From contig CANRDX010000014.1 in NCBI GenBank assembly GCA_947629485.1, positions 1 through 37,751 on the forward strand: a stretch of DNA of 37,751 nucleotides, read 5' to 3'. The notes under the pieces are model-generated. The model saw only the letters and a program-made list of their open reading frames with translations, made no database searches and was not told where the DNA came from. Numbering within the stretch: the stretch's first letter is position 1; each line of letters opens with the position of its first letter. The position numbers and the translations under genes are program-made. Below are positions 1 to 9,380 of the stretch, in pieces. The stretch comes from an uncultured Clostridia bacterium. GTDB lineage: Bacteria; Bacillota; Clostridia; Christensenellales; Borkfalkiaceae.

Positions 1-195
1 TTGCAGGGAACAGATTATGCGAAGGCGCAGGGTCTGTATGTGGCAAGTAAAGGCAACAGCCGCTGGTATCTGCGCACACCGACCATTTGGGGAGACGCCA
101 ATGTTTACAGCGTCAATTACGACGGTACAGCCACCGATTCCCATGTCACCCGTACGGACGGCGGCGTCGTCCCGGTACTTTGGATGTCCTACTGA
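1..195 (+). CDS. C-terminal fragment of probable surface/secreted protein (DUF6273-like end)
   Basis: Only the last 64 or so codons lie in the window; the reading frame is open at the left edge, so the TTG at base 1 need not be a start. The visible part has a WYLRTP motif and ends in a GG-x-VVPVLWM pattern. This resembles the end of DUF6273-type domains (W-x-LRSPG ... GVRPALWL) found in large surface or secreted proteins of Clostridia; that assignment is recalled, not searched. A strong hairpin terminator follows 22 nt after the stop. Function unknown. Confidence 0.55.
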   Translation: MQGTDYAKAQGLYVASKGNSRWYLRTPTIWGDANVYSVNYDGTATDSHVTRTDGGVVPVLWMSY

Positions 196-217
196 ACCCC
201 TTTGTTCCATAAAAGGC

Positions 218-241
218 GGGCGCGGCAGAATTGCCGCGCCC
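218..241. terminator. Rho-independent terminator, probably bidirectional
   Basis: A perfect 10-bp GC-rich stem (218-227 with 232-241) has a four-base loop. On the plus strand a T-rich run including TTTTT follows at about 251-256; on the minus strand TTTT follows closely. It sits between the convergent partial gene and adhE and can end both. Confidence 0.8.
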
Positions 242-340
242 GTTCTCTCTGTTTTTCATCATGCGGCCTGCGCCGCACCTTGTTCGCGGTCTTGCCCGCT
301 CCCCTACCGCCCCTTTCGGGCGCATTTTCATGTTTTTGCG

Positions 341-2953
341 TTACTTTCTTCCGTAGTAGGCGTTCAGATACATTTCTTTGATCTCTGCGATGAGCGGATA
401 GCGCGGGTTTGCGCCCGTGCACTGGTCGTCGAAGGCGGCTTCGGACATTTCGTCGAGCTTTCCGAGGAATTCCTCCTCCGTGTATTTCCCCGCAAGCGCT
501 TCCGAAATGGTCGCGGGAAGATGAAGGGTTTGTTGCAGCGCTTTCAGTTTTTCGATGAGCGCTTCGACGAGCGCGTCGTCGCTCTCCCCTTCGCAACCGA
601 TGTAGCGCGCGGCTTCGGCATAGCGCGCCTTGCACTGGGGATAGGCATACTGCGGGAACGTCCCCATTTTTGCGGGCGCTTCGGCGCTGTTGTAACGGAT
701 GACAGATTCGAGCATGAGCGAATTCGCCACGCCGTGCGCCAAATGGAAGTACGAACCGAGCTTGTGCGCCATCGAATGGCACACACCGAGGAAGGCGTTG
801 GCAAACGCCATACCCGCCATCGAAGCTGCGTTCGCGACGCGCTCGCGCGCCTCGGGATCGGCTCCGCCCTTCTCATAGGCGGCGGGCAGATATTTGAAGA
901 GCAACGAGAGCGCTTCCTTCGCAATTCCGTTGGTAAAATCCGTCGCCATCACCGAGGCGATCGCTTCGAGCGCATGGGAGACGGCGTCGATGCCGGAAGC
1001 GGCGGTAAGCCCCTTCGGGATGTTCATCATGAGGTCGGCGTCCACGATCGCCATATCGGGCATCAATTCGTAGTCGGCAAGGGGATATTTCGTCCCCGTC
1101 GTCTCGTCGGTGATCACGGCGAAGGGCGTCACCTCGCTCCCCGTGCCCGCGGTCGTGGGGATCGCCACGAAGAGCGCTTTCTCGCCCATGTGCGGGAACG
1201 TATAAATGCGCTTGCGGATATCCGAGAACCGCATCGCCATATCTTCAAAGTCCACTTCGGGATGTTCATACATCACCCACATGATCTTCGCGGCGTCCAT
1301 CGGCGAACCGCCCCCGACCGCAATGATCACGTCCGGCTCAAAGGAACGCATATCCTGGACTCCTTCGCGGGCGCAGGCGAGCGTCGGATCGGGCGTCACG
1401 CCCGCAAACGTCGTATGGACGATCCCTTCGCCGTCGAGGATATCCGTAACGCGCTTCGTAAATCCGCTGTCGAATAAGAACTTATCGGTGACGATGAACG
1501 CCTTCTTTTTGCGGTAGCACCCTTCTCCAAGCTCTTTTAGGGCAACTCCGAGGCAACCGCGCTTAAAATATACCTTTTCAGGCGATCTGAACCACAGCAT
1601 ATTTTCCTTCCTTTCAGCAATCGTTTTGATATTGATGAGATGTCTTACCCCCACGTTTTCCGAGACGGAATTGCCGCCCCAACTGCCGCAGCCCAGCGTC
1701 AGCGAGGGAGCGAATTTGAAGTTGTAAAGGTCGCCGATGCCGCCGTGCGACGAGGGCGTATTGATCACGATACGGCAGGTCTTCATGACGGAGCGGAAGT
1801 ATGCGATCTTCTCCTCCCCCCTTACGACGTCGAGAAACAGGGAGGAAGTATGCCCAAGCCCGCCGTCTTTGATGAGCCTGTCGGCTTTTGCGACGGCTTC
1901 TTCAAAGGTATCGGCGCGATACATGGCGAGCACGGGCGAGAGCTTTTCGTGCGCGAATTCCTCGGAGAGATCCACGCTCTCCACCTCTCCGACCAGCACG
2001 CGGGTATGTTCGGGAACTTCAAACCCCGCAAGAGAGGCGATCGTCCGTGCGCTCTGCCCGACGATACGGGAATTGAGCGCCCCGTTTACGAACATCGTTT
2101 TGCGCGTTTTTTCCGTTTCCTCGGGCGAGAGGAAGTATGCGCCGCGCAACTGCATTTCCTTTTTGAACGCGTCGTAGATATCCGAAAGCACGATCACGGA
2201 CTGTTCGGAAGCGCAGATCATGCCGTTATCGAACGTTTTGGAGTGGAGAATGGAAGATGCAGCAAGGCGGATATCCGCCGTGCTGTCTACGACGGCGGGC
2301 GTATTGCCCGCCCCTACGCCCAAAGCGGGCTTTCCCGAGGAGTACGCCGCCTTCACCATGCCAGAACCGCCCGTCGCGAGGATCATATCCGCCTCGTGCA
2401 TGATCATGCCGGAGAGCGGAACGGTGGGCTGATCGATCCAACCGATGATATCCTCGGGCGCGCCCGCCTCGACCGCCGCTTCGAGGACGATCCTCGCCGC
2501 CTCGATCGTGCTCTTCTTGGCGCGCGGGTGCGGGGAAATGATAAGCCCGTTGCGCGTTTTCAGGCAGATGAGACACTTGAAGATCGCCGTGGAAGTCGGG
2601 TTCGTCGTGGGAATGATCGCCGCGATGACGCCGATCGGCTCCGCGACGCGCGTGTAGCCGAATCCCTCGTCGCGTTCGATGACGCCGCACGTCTTTGTAT
2701 TCTTATATGCGTTGTAGATGTATTCGGAAGCGTAGTGATTCTTGATCACCTTGTCCTCGACGACGCCCATTCCCGTCTCTTCGACAGCCAGCTTCGCAAG
2801 CGGAATGCGCGCCTTGTTCGCCGCAAGCGCCGCACGGTAGAAAATGTGGTCGACCTGCTCCTGCGTGAACGCGGCAAATTTTTCTTGCGCTGCCCGCACG
2901 CGGGCGAGCAACTTCGCCAGGGACTCTTCGTCGTTTACAATAAAGTCCTTCAC
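341..2953 (-). CDS. adhE: Bifunctional acetaldehyde-CoA/alcohol dehydrogenase
   Basis: AdhE reduces acetyl-CoA to acetaldehyde and then to ethanol, using two NADH, as a fermentative electron sink in the cytoplasm. The 870-residue product has the usual length and two-domain order. The N-terminal aldehyde dehydrogenase half carries its catalytic cysteine in NGMICASEQ (about Cys247). The C-terminal iron-dependent alcohol dehydrogenase half has GGGSPMD (about 547-553) and the metal ligands Asp656, His660, His726 and His740. I chose the GTG at 2953: it has GGAGG five bases upstream (2959-2963) and lies about 30 nt after a consensus promoter. The frame stays open to 3034, but those codons overlap the promoter. 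Monocistronic, with valS ending just upstream. Very secure. Confidence 0.97.
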   Translation of the reverse strand: MKDFIVNDEESLAKLLARVRAAQEKFAAFTQEQVDHIFYRAALAANKARIPLAKLAVEETGMGVVEDKVIKNHYASEYIYNAYKNTKTCGVIERDEGFGYTRVAEPIGVIAAIIPTTNPTSTAIFKCLICLKTRNGLIISPHPRAKKSTIEAARIVLEAAVEAGAPEDIIGWIDQPTVPLSGMIMHEADMILATGGSGMVKAAYSSGKPALGVGAGNTPAVVDSTADIRLAASSILHSKTFDNGMICASEQSVIVLSDIYDAFKKEMQLRGAYFLSPEETEKTRKTMFVNGALNSRIVGQSARTIASLAGFEVPEHTRVLVGEVESVDLSEEFAHEKLSPVLAMYRADTFEEAVAKADRLIKDGGLGHTSSLFLDVVRGEEKIAYFRSVMKTCRIVINTPSSHGGIGDLYNFKFAPSLTLGCGSWGGNSVSENVGVRHLINIKTIAERKENMLWFRSPEKVYFKRGCLGVALKELGEGCYRKKKAFIVTDKFLFDSGFTKRVTDILDGEGIVHTTFAGVTPDPTLACAREGVQDMRSFEPDVIIAVGGGSPMDAAKIMWVMYEHPEVDFEDMAMRFSDIRKRIYTFPHMGEKALFVAIPTTAGTGSEVTPFAVITDETTGTKYPLADYELMPDMAIVDADLMMNIPKGLTAASGIDAVSHALEAIASVMATDFTNGIAKEALSLLFKYLPAAYEKGGADPEARERVANAASMAGMAFANAFLGVCHSMAHKLGSYFHLAHGVANSLMLESVIRYNSAEAPAKMGTFPQYAYPQCKARYAEAARYIGCEGESDDALVEALIEKLKALQQTLHLPATISEALAGKYTEEEFLGKLDEMSEAAFDDQCTGANPRYPLIAEIKEMYLNAYYGRK

Positions 2954-2983
2954 GCCTTCCTCCAATAAATTCTTTTCCCTACT

Positions 2984-3012
2984 ATCATACCAACTTTTGC
3001 CGAAATTGTCAA
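2984..3012 (-). promoter_or_regulatory. adhE sigma-A promoter
   Basis: On the minus strand: -35 TTGACA (3007-3012), 17-bp spacer, -10 TATGAT (2984-2989). It directly follows the valS terminator and lies about 30 nt before the adhE GTG. No Rex-type operator was recognised. Confidence 0.88.
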
Positions 3013-3032
3013 CGTTCAAACGTACTTTCCCC

Positions 3033-3064
3033 AAAAAGGGCGCACCCGCCCGAGGCAGGTGCGC
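3033..3064 (-). terminator. valS terminator
   Basis: Minus-strand stem GCGCACC/GGTGCGC extended by four inner pairs (3040-3064), with a three-base loop, followed by CCTTTTTGGGG. It begins a few bases after the valS stop and separates valS from the adhE promoter. Confidence 0.85.
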
Positions 3065-3066
3065 GT

Positions 3067-5697
3067 TCAGAGATTTTTGAGCTGATCTTCGATCTTTTTC
3101 TTCATGACAAGGAACTTTTCCAGCTTGGCGCGCTCGTCCTCGACGAGTTTTTTGGGCGCCTTTGCGATGAAGTTCTGATTGGAGAGCTTGCTCCCCGCGC
3201 GCGCAATCTCCCCCTGCACGCGTTCAAGCTCCTTATTTAGACGCACGCGTTCCTCTTCGAGATCGACAAGCTCGCCGAGGGGGACGAAGATGTGCGCGAT
3301 GTCAGTGACTTGGGAGACCGCCTTCTCCTCCGCGGGCAGGCCGTTTTCCACAAAGCCGATGTCGCTCGCGCCCGCAAGACGGAGAATGGAATTTTTATTG
3401 GCGGTGATGAGACGCTTTGCGTCTGTCGCGAGATACAGCCGCACCTTTTTGGCGGGCGGGCAGTTCACGGAGACCTTGATGGCGCGCACCGCCTTGATGA
3501 GTTCGATGACGCCCTCGAACGCCTTCGCCTCCTCCCGATATGCGAGTTTGGGATCGTACCGCGGGAAATCCTGCATCATGATCATGCCCTTCGCGTGCGG
3601 AAGATAGCCGTAGATCTCCTCTGTGACAAAGGGCGCAAAGGGATGCAGAAGTTTGAGCGTCGTTTCGAGCACGAAGAGAAGCACGGCGAGCGTCTGGCGC
3701 TTCTTTTCTTGATCCTCGCCGTATAAAACGGGCTTGGAAAGTTCGATATACCAATCGCAAAAGTCGTTCCATGCGAAATCGACGATGCGGTCCGCCGCGA
3801 TCCCGAGATCGTACTTTTTGAGCGCGAGCGTCACCTCGCGCACCGTCGCCATCAGGCGGGATATGATCCAGCGGTCGGCGGGTTGAAGGTGCAGTCCGTC
3901 GAGCGACGGCGGGACATCCGTCCCCTTCACGTTCATGAGCACGAAGCGGGAGGCATTCCATACCTTGTTGATGAAATTGCGCGAAGCCTCGATCTTCGCC
4001 GCGGACATGCGCGTATCGTTGCCGGGCGCAACGCCCGAGATGAGGGCGAGGCGGAGGGAATCCGCACCGTACTTTTCGATCACTTCGAGCGGATCCACGC
4101 CGTTGCCGAGCGATTTGGACATCTTGCGCCCCTGTTCGTCGCGCACAAGGCCGTGGATCAGAACGTCGCGGAAAGGCACCTTCTTCGTGTAACGAAGCCC
4201 CGAGACCATCATGCGCATGACCCAGAACGGAATGATGTCGTATCCCGTGACGAGCACGTCGGTCGGGTAGAAATATTTGAATTCGGGCGTCTCTTCGGGC
4301 CAGCCGAGCGTGGAGAACGGCCAGAGCGCGGAAGAGAACCATGTATCGAGGCAATCCTCATCCTGCGTAAGCTCGGTGCAATTACAGTGCGGGCACACGG
4401 TGGGATCTACGCGCGGGGTGACGATCTCGGCGCCGCAGTTGGCGCAGTACCACACGGGGATCCTGTGCCCCCACCAGAGCTGGCGGGAGATACACCAATC
4501 GCGGATGTTCTCCAACCAATTATAATAAATTTTTGCAAAGCGGTCGGGCGTGAATTTTGTCTTGTTCTTTGCGACCGCGTCGATGGCGGGCTTTGCGAGC
4601 GTGCGCATCGCGACGAACCACTGCTTGGAAACGATGGGTTCGAGCGTCGCGTTGCAGCGATGGCAGTGCCCCACGTTGTGGGTATGCGCCTCCACTTTGA
4701 CGAGAAGCCCGCGCGTCTTCATCGCCTCGACGACGCGCTCCCGCGCCTCGTAGCGATCCAGCCCCGCAAACTCGCCGCCGAGTTCGTTGATCGTGCCGTC
4801 GTCGTTCATCACGCGGATCATGGGGAGCTTATGGCGAAGTCCCACCTCGAAATCGTTGGGATCGTGCGCCGGCGTGATCTTTACCGCGCCCGTGCCGAAT
4901 TCTGGATCGACATAGCCGTCCGCAACGATGGGGATCTTCCTGTCCGTCAGCGGAAGAAGAATGGTCTTTCCGACGAGATGGGCATAGCGTTTGTCGTCGG
5001 GATGGACGGCGACCGCCGTATCTCCGAGCATCGTCTCGGGACGGGTCGTCGCAATGACGATCTTCTCATCCGAGCCTTCGATGGGATAGGCAAAGTGCCA
5101 AAAATGCCCCGCGTCCTCGGAATATACGACTTCCTCGTCGGAGAGCGCGGTCTTGCAATCGGGGCACCAATTTATGATGCGGCTCCCGCGGTAGATCAGC
5201 CCCGCCTCATAGAGACGGAAGAACGCCTCCCGCACGGCGCGGGAACACTTCTCGTCCATTGTGAAGGCGAGCCTGTCCCAATCGCAGGAGGAGCCGAGTT
5301 TTTTGAGCTGCTCTACGATCCTGCCGCCGTATTGCTCCTTCCACGCCCAAGCGCGGCGCAGGAATTCCTCTCTTCCGAGTGCTTCCTTCGTCGTCCCCTC
5401 GGCGCGCAATTTTTCCACGATCTTGTGCTCGGTCGCGAGCGAAGCGTGGTCGACGCCCGGCTGCCAAAGGACGGAGTACCCCTGCATGCGCTTGAAGCGG
5501 ACGACGATATCCTGCATCGTCTCGTCCATCGCGTGCCCGATGTGGAGCTGCCCCGTGACGTTGGGCGGCGGCATCATGACGGAAAAAGGAACCTTGTCGG
5601 GGTCTATTTTTGCCTTAAAACAGCCCTTTTCCACCCATTTTGAATAGATTTTGTCCTCAAAATCCTTTGGATCGTAGGTTTTCTGCATGTCTTCCAT
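3067..5697 (-). CDS. valS: Valyl-tRNA synthetase
   Basis: Charges tRNA-Val with valine and hydrolyses mischarged threonine. The 876-residue product has all class I landmarks in order: PPPNVTG-LHIGH (HIGH at 52-55), the editing-domain motif TTRPETMLGDTAV (218-230), a zinc knuckle with Cys418, 421, 435 and 438, KMSKS at 525-529, and a C-terminal coiled-coil arm typical of ValS. The start is ATG 5697 or the in-frame ATG at 5688; neither has a strong Shine-Dalgarno. The frame remains open far upstream (to 6879), but that part is antisense to the ABC transporter genes and precedes the promoter. No T-box leader fits in the roughly 30-nt 5' UTR. Confidence 0.97.
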   Translation of the reverse strand: MEDMQKTYDPKDFEDKIYSKWVEKGCFKAKIDPDKVPFSVMMPPPNVTGQLHIGHAMDETMQDIVVRFKRMQGYSVLWQPGVDHASLATEHKIVEKLRAEGTTKEALGREEFLRRAWAWKEQYGGRIVEQLKKLGSSCDWDRLAFTMDEKCSRAVREAFFRLYEAGLIYRGSRIINWCPDCKTALSDEEVVYSEDAGHFWHFAYPIEGSDEKIVIATTRPETMLGDTAVAVHPDDKRYAHLVGKTILLPLTDRKIPIVADGYVDPEFGTGAVKITPAHDPNDFEVGLRHKLPMIRVMNDDGTINELGGEFAGLDRYEARERVVEAMKTRGLLVKVEAHTHNVGHCHRCNATLEPIVSKQWFVAMRTLAKPAIDAVAKNKTKFTPDRFAKIYYNWLENIRDWCISRQLWWGHRIPVWYCANCGAEIVTPRVDPTVCPHCNCTELTQDEDCLDTWFSSALWPFSTLGWPEETPEFKYFYPTDVLVTGYDIIPFWVMRMMVSGLRYTKKVPFRDVLIHGLVRDEQGRKMSKSLGNGVDPLEVIEKYGADSLRLALISGVAPGNDTRMSAAKIEASRNFINKVWNASRFVLMNVKGTDVPPSLDGLHLQPADRWIISRLMATVREVTLALKKYDLGIAADRIVDFAWNDFCDWYIELSKPVLYGEDQEKKRQTLAVLLFVLETTLKLLHPFAPFVTEEIYGYLPHAKGMIMMQDFPRYDPKLAYREEAKAFEGVIELIKAVRAIKVSVNCPPAKKVRLYLATDAKRLITANKNSILRLAGASDIGFVENGLPAEEKAVSQVTDIAHIFVPLGELVDLEEERVRLNKELERVQGEIARAGSKLSNQNFIAKAPKKLVEDERAKLEKFLVMKKKIEDQLKNL

Positions 5698-5727
5698 AAT
5701 ACGCTCGGAAAAATAAAATACCTTTTC

Positions 5728-5756
5728 ATTATACCCTACTTTTTCTTCGTTGTCAA
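5728..5756 (-). promoter_or_regulatory. valS sigma-A promoter, perfect consensus
   Basis: Minus strand: -35 TTGACA (5751-5756), 17-bp spacer, -10 TATAAT (5728-5733). The -35 box lies on top of the -35 of the divergent ABC-transporter promoter. Confidence 0.9.
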
Positions 5757-5779
5757 TAAATACGTCGGGCACATAAAAT
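5750..5779 (+). promoter_or_regulatory. Promoter of the SsuABC-like operon
   Basis: Plus strand: -35 TTGTCA (5750-5755), 18-bp spacer, -10 TAAAAT (5774-5779), then a GGAG ribosome-binding site (5799-5802) six bases before the ATG. Weaker than the valS promoter that it overlaps back to back. Confidence 0.6.
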
Positions 5780-5808
5780 ATATTATTCCAATTTTCACGG
5801 AGTGAACT

Positions 5809-6813
5809 ATGAAAAAAATACCTACGATCCTCGGAGCGGCGATCCTCGCCCTCCTTCCCCTCTCCGCCTGCGGCGGAAACGACGACGGCCTCACCGTCGT
5901 TGAGATCAACGAAGTCACCCATTCCGTATTCTACGCCCCGATGTATCTCGCCGATTCGCTCGGATACTTCGAGGAAGAAGGGATACGGATCAAGCTCACC
6001 AACGGCGGCGGCGCCGATAAAGTGATGACCGCCGTGCTCTCGGGCAGCGCCGACATCGGCTTCTGCGGCCCCGAAGCCGCGTTCTATGTGGCGACGGGCG
6101 GAACGAAAGATATCCCCATCGTATTCGGCCAGCTCACCAAGCGCGACGGCTCCTTCCTCGTCTCCCGCAAGGACGAAAAAGACACGTTCAAATGGACGGA
6201 TCTCAAAGGAAAAGAGATCCTTGCGGGAAGACAGGGCGGCGTCCCCGCGATGACGTTTGAATACATCTTGCGCGAAAACGGATTTACCGACGACGAGATC
6301 AACCTCAATTTCGACGTCTCGTTCAACAACATGACGGCGGCGTTCATCGACGGCACGGCAGAGTATTGCACGATGTTCGAGCCGACGGCGTCCGAAGTGC
6401 AGGCGCAGGGCAAGGGCTACATCGTCGCCTCCGTCGGCGAAGCGGGCGGCGAAGTCCCCTACACGAGCTACATTGCAAAGAGTTCGTGGCTGGAAAAGAA
6501 CAAAGAGACCGTCGACGGATTCCTTCGCGCCATGTTGAGGGCGGTGGATTACGCGCAAAACAACGACGCGAGCGTCATTGCAAGCGCGCTCTCCAAGCAC
6601 TTCCCCGACTCCTCTGTCGCCTCGCTCACAACGAGCATCGGCAACTATCAGGCGATCGACGCGTGGGTGACCGATATGGCGATGACGGAATCGAGCTTCG
6701 ATCGGCTGCTCGATATCATCGAATCGGCGGGCGAACTCACCGAAAGGGTGGAATTCGATCTCTTTGTCGATAACGACTATGTGAAAGCCGTCTACGATTC
6801 CTTGAAAAAATAA
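5809..6813 (+). CDS. ABC transporter substrate-binding lipoprotein (SsuA/ThiY/NMT1-like)
   Basis: Extracytoplasmic binding protein of 334 residues anchored as a lipoprotein: positively charged start, hydrophobic stretch and lipobox LSAC with Cys21. The mature part has the periplasmic-binding fold pattern of the NMT1/SsuA/TauA/ThiY group (for example YAPMYLADSLGYFEEEG near the N-terminus and GSADIGFCGPE after it). This group binds aliphatic sulfonates, taurine, nitrate or thiamine-pyrimidine precursors. The sequence does not tell me which, and no metabolic genes sit nearby. First gene of an operon with its ATPase (25 nt downstream) and permease. Confidence 0.85.
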   Translation: MKKIPTILGAAILALLPLSACGGNDDGLTVVEINEVTHSVFYAPMYLADSLGYFEEEGIRIKLTNGGGADKVMTAVLSGSADIGFCGPEAAFYVATGGTKDIPIVFGQLTKRDGSFLVSRKDEKDTFKWTDLKGKEILAGRQGGVPAMTFEYILRENGFTDDEINLNFDVSFNNMTAAFIDGTAEYCTMFEPTASEVQAQGKGYIVASVGEAGGEVPYTSYIAKSSWLEKNKETVDGFLRAMLRAVDYAQNNDASVIASALSKHFPDSSVASLTTSIGNYQAIDAWVTDMAMTESSFDRLLDIIESAGELTERVEFDLFVDNDYVKAVYDSLKK

Positions 6814-6838
6814 CCCTCGGAACACGGAAGGTACACAT

Positions 6839-7576
6839 ATGAAAAAGGAAATGTTACGCTTTTCCGATGTCACCCTCATCTACCACACCGTCCGCGGCGA
6901 GACAACAGCGATCGAGCATCTCTCCTTCGACGTCTCGGAGGGAGAGTTCGTCGCGATCATCGGTCCCTCGGGCTGCGGAAAAACAACGCTGCTCTCCCTT
7001 GCCGCAGGGCTGATAAAGCCTTCGGACGGAAACGTCGAACGCGGCGGGAGTTGCGGATACATGCTGCAAAAGGACGAACTCTTCCCGTGGCGCACGATCG
7101 AGAAAAACATCTTTCTCCCCCTCGAAATCAAAGGGCAGAACGACGCGGCGCACAGGGAACGGGCGAGATCGCTCGCGGCGAAATACGGGCTTGGCGATTT
7201 CCTCGAAAGCTATCCTTCTCAACTCTCGGGCGGCATGCGCCAGCGCGCCGCGCTGATCCGCACCCTCGCGACCGATCCCGAGATCCTTCTCCTCGACGAA
7301 CCGTTCTCCGCGCTCGACTACCAGACACGCCTGAACGTCACCGAGGACGTGGCGGGCATCATTCGGAGCGAAAAAAAGACCGCCGTGCTCATCACGCACG
7401 ATATTTCCGAAGCGATCTCGCTTGCCGACCGCGTGTTCGTGCTCACCAAACGCCCCGCACGCGTCGCCTTCTCGCACGAAATGGAGTTCGACGGCGTCGT
7501 CAATCCCTTGAAAAGGCGGGAAATGCACCAATTCTCGGGTTGGTTTGAAGTACTATGGAGAGAACTGAACTTATGA
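6839..7576 (+). CDS. ABC transporter ATP-binding protein (SsuB/TauB-like)
   Basis: The 245-residue ATPase energises import of the ligand bound by the preceding lipoprotein. Walker A GPSGCGKT is at 42-49, the ABC signature LSGGM at 129-133, and Walker B LLLDEP with the catalytic Glu at about 154 is followed by the D-loop SALD. A Q-loop lies in LQKDELFPW. The ribosome-binding site GGAAGG lies about eight bases before the ATG. It overlaps the permease start by ATGA, implying coupled translation. Confidence 0.93.
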   Translation: MKKEMLRFSDVTLIYHTVRGETTAIEHLSFDVSEGEFVAIIGPSGCGKTTLLSLAAGLIKPSDGNVERGGSCGYMLQKDELFPWRTIEKNIFLPLEIKGQNDAAHRERARSLAAKYGLGDFLESYPSQLSGGMRQRAALIRTLATDPEILLLDEPFSALDYQTRLNVTEDVAGIIRSEKKTAVLITHDISEAISLADRVFVLTKRPARVAFSHEMEFDGVVNPLKRREMHQFSGWFEVLWRELNL

Positions 7577-8391
7577 AAAACAGGCAAAAAAAGAATTTTT
7601 CCGCCGAACACGCACGCTTTCTCAAACGGCGAAGAAATAAACTCATCGTCGTATGGTGCCTGCGGCTCGGGCTGCTTGCGCTCATCCTCGGCATCTGGGA
7701 GACTGTTGCGGCGACCGGGCTTTCCGATCCCTTCCTGACGAGTTCGCCCTCGCGGATCTGCAACACGATCGCCTCGCTCTACCGCGACGGCACCCTCTTT
7801 TACCACATCGGCACAACTTTGTGGGAGACCCTCGTCGGATTTGCGATCGCCGTCGTGCTCGGCTACGGTATCGCGCTCGCGCTCTGGTGGAGCGAGACGC
7901 TCCGAAGGGTGCTCGAACCGTATATCGTCGTCCTCAACGCACTGCCCAAGATCGCGCTCGGTCCCCTCATCATCATCTGGTTCGGGACGGGAAGCAAGGC
8001 GATCGTCTTTATGACGGTCCTCGTGGGGCTTATCGTTGCGATCATGCACATGCTATCGGCGTTTATCGCAACAGATAAAAATAAATTGCTCCTCCTCAGA
8101 TCGATGGGCGCGGGGAAGCTGCAAACGCTCGCCAAGCTCGTCGTTCCCTCCTCCCTTCCTGCCTTTATCTCCATGCTCAAAGTCAACGTGGGAATGGCGT
8201 GGATCGGCTCGATCATGGGCGAATACATCGTTTCGCGGGCGGGGCTTGGGTATCTCATTGTGTACGGCGGGCAGGTGTTCAAGCTCGACCTCGTGATGAC
8301 GGCGACCGTCATCTTGTGTATCCTCGCCGCGGGAATGTACTTTCTTGTGGCGCTTCTCGAAAAATTTCTCGTGAAAAACCCCGAAAGCTGA
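7573..8391 (+). CDS. ABC transporter permease (SsuC/TauC-like)
   Basis: Membrane permease of 272 residues with about six hydrophobic helices. An EAA-loop-like segment (SMGAGKLQTLAKLVVPSSLP) contacts the ATPase. I chose ATG 7573, whose ATGA overlaps the ATPase stop and which has GGAGAG ten bases upstream; an in-frame ATG at 7555 has no Shine-Dalgarno. The last 338 nt are overlapped antisense by the convergent YkvI-like gene, and no terminator separates the two. Confidence 0.92.
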   Translation: MKNRQKKNFSAEHARFLKRRRNKLIVVWCLRLGLLALILGIWETVAATGLSDPFLTSSPSRICNTIASLYRDGTLFYHIGTTLWETLVGFAIAVVLGYGIALALWWSETLRRVLEPYIVVLNALPKIALGPLIIIWFGTGSKAIVFMTVLVGLIVAIMHMLSAFIATDKNKLLLLRSMGAGKLQTLAKLVVPSSLPAFISMLKVNVGMAWIGSIMGEYIVSRAGLGYLIVYGGQVFKLDLVMTATVILCILAAGMYFLVALLEKFLVKNPES

Positions 8392-9294
8392 AATGAACAG
8401 CCCGAGGGCGCCTTCCGCGGGATAGAAATAGGAAACGATCCCTGAAAGTCCGATACGGGAAAGCATAAACGCCGCAAGGAGTACAGCCCCCTTTGCGGCG
8501 TATTTTTTTACCCTCGGGAACGCCTCGCACAGGTTCAAGGCAGGATAGAGCGACGACGCGAGCGACGTTAGAATGGCGAGCGCCACCGCAAGGGAAAAGT
8601 ACCCCTTTCCCCGCATCGCATACAAAAAGGGCATTTCGGCAAATTGCGCCTCGCTCCCCGCCCGACGGACGCTCCCGAGAATGGCGAGCGCGGCAAGCGC
8701 GACGACGCACCCCGAAAGAATAGAACAGGGCGCGGCGCGTTTCATCTCTCTTCCCGCGTCGAGAAGTACGGGGATCATGAGGAAGGCGTTCAGCCCCGCA
8801 TAGAACATGCCGCCCGCAAAGACGAAGATATGAGCTGTGACCGTCGGCGGATCTACCCGCCCTTTTGAGAGCACAAAGGCGATGAGGACGGGCACCAAAA
8901 CGGAGTTGAAGAGAGATATCCCCCTTGTGCCCCGCGTGAGCACTGCCGCCGTAACGCACAGCCCGAGCAGGGAAAGAAGGGGCGCGGCGCGGGGCAGCAG
9001 CAGGTCAAGCCCCGCAAGCATGGCGGCGCTCGGAATGAGCGCGCAGAGCGCGAAAAAGACTTCCGCCGCACGAAAGAAGCGGCCGAAGAGCGCGCGGAAC
9101 GCACCCGCGCATCCCCCGTATTTCTTCCCGAGCGAAAGGAACAGATAGCACAGCGCCGAAAAGAGAATCGCGGAAAAAAGGACGGGTACAAAGTACGCCT
9201 CCGCGCCGAAAAAACGCACGAGTTCCGCGCCGGAAATGAATCCCGCGCCGATCGCCCCGCCCACGATAAAGAATGTCCCCCGTAACGCTCCCAT
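8053..9294 (-). CDS. YkvI-like multi-spanning membrane protein with abnormal C-terminal tail
   Basis: Residues 1 to about 310 form a hydrophobic transporter-like protein that starts with the motif GAIGAGFISGAE, typical of the YkvI family (APC-type fold, substrate unknown). Its last membrane helix ends near residue 305, where family members usually stop. Here no stop occurs in frame, and residues 302-413 are read antisense through the end of the permease gene, giving a hydrophilic His/Arg/Asp/Glu-rich tail with no membrane helix. The lost stop, or an undetected frameshift, needs explaining. The ATG at 9294 lacks a good Shine-Dalgarno; a downstream GTG behind GGGGG is an alternative. A possible promoter (TGGTCA, 17 bp, TACTAT near 9367-9394 on the minus strand) overlaps the padR promoter region. 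Confidence 0.75.
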   Translation of the reverse strand: MGALRGTFFIVGGAIGAGFISGAELVRFFGAEAYFVPVLFSAILFSALCYLFLSLGKKYGGCAGAFRALFGRFFRAAEVFFALCALIPSAAMLAGLDLLLPRAAPLLSLLGLCVTAAVLTRGTRGISLFNSVLVPVLIAFVLSKGRVDPPTVTAHIFVFAGGMFYAGLNAFLMIPVLLDAGREMKRAAPCSILSGCVVALAALAILGSVRRAGSEAQFAEMPFLYAMRGKGYFSLAVALAILTSLASSLYPALNLCEAFPRVKKYAAKGAVLLAAFMLSRIGLSGIVSYFYPAEGALGLFISAFGVFHEKFFEKRHKKVHSRGEDTQDDGRRHHEVELEHLPAVHNEIPKPRPRNDVFAHDRADPRHSHVDFEHGDKGRKGGGNDELGERLQLPRAHRSEEEQFIFICCDKRR

Positions 9295-9380
9295 CGTGCG
9301 ATTCTATGTCAAATTGCGGCATTTTATGAAAAATTTCGGAAAATTTTTCGGAAATTATGTCACACATAGTACTTCAACTA

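Noticed and set aside
2954-3034. Longer adhE start at 3034
   Set aside because: The extra codons overlap the consensus promoter, and the GTG at 2953 has a well-placed GGAGG.
5698-5733. T-box leader before valS
   Set aside because: Only about 30 nt separate the -10 from the start codon, far too short for a T-box.
5698-6879. N-terminal extension of valS of nearly 400 residues
   Set aside because: It would be antisense to the ABC importer genes and would precede the valS promoter; ValS length and start motif fit the ATG at 5697.
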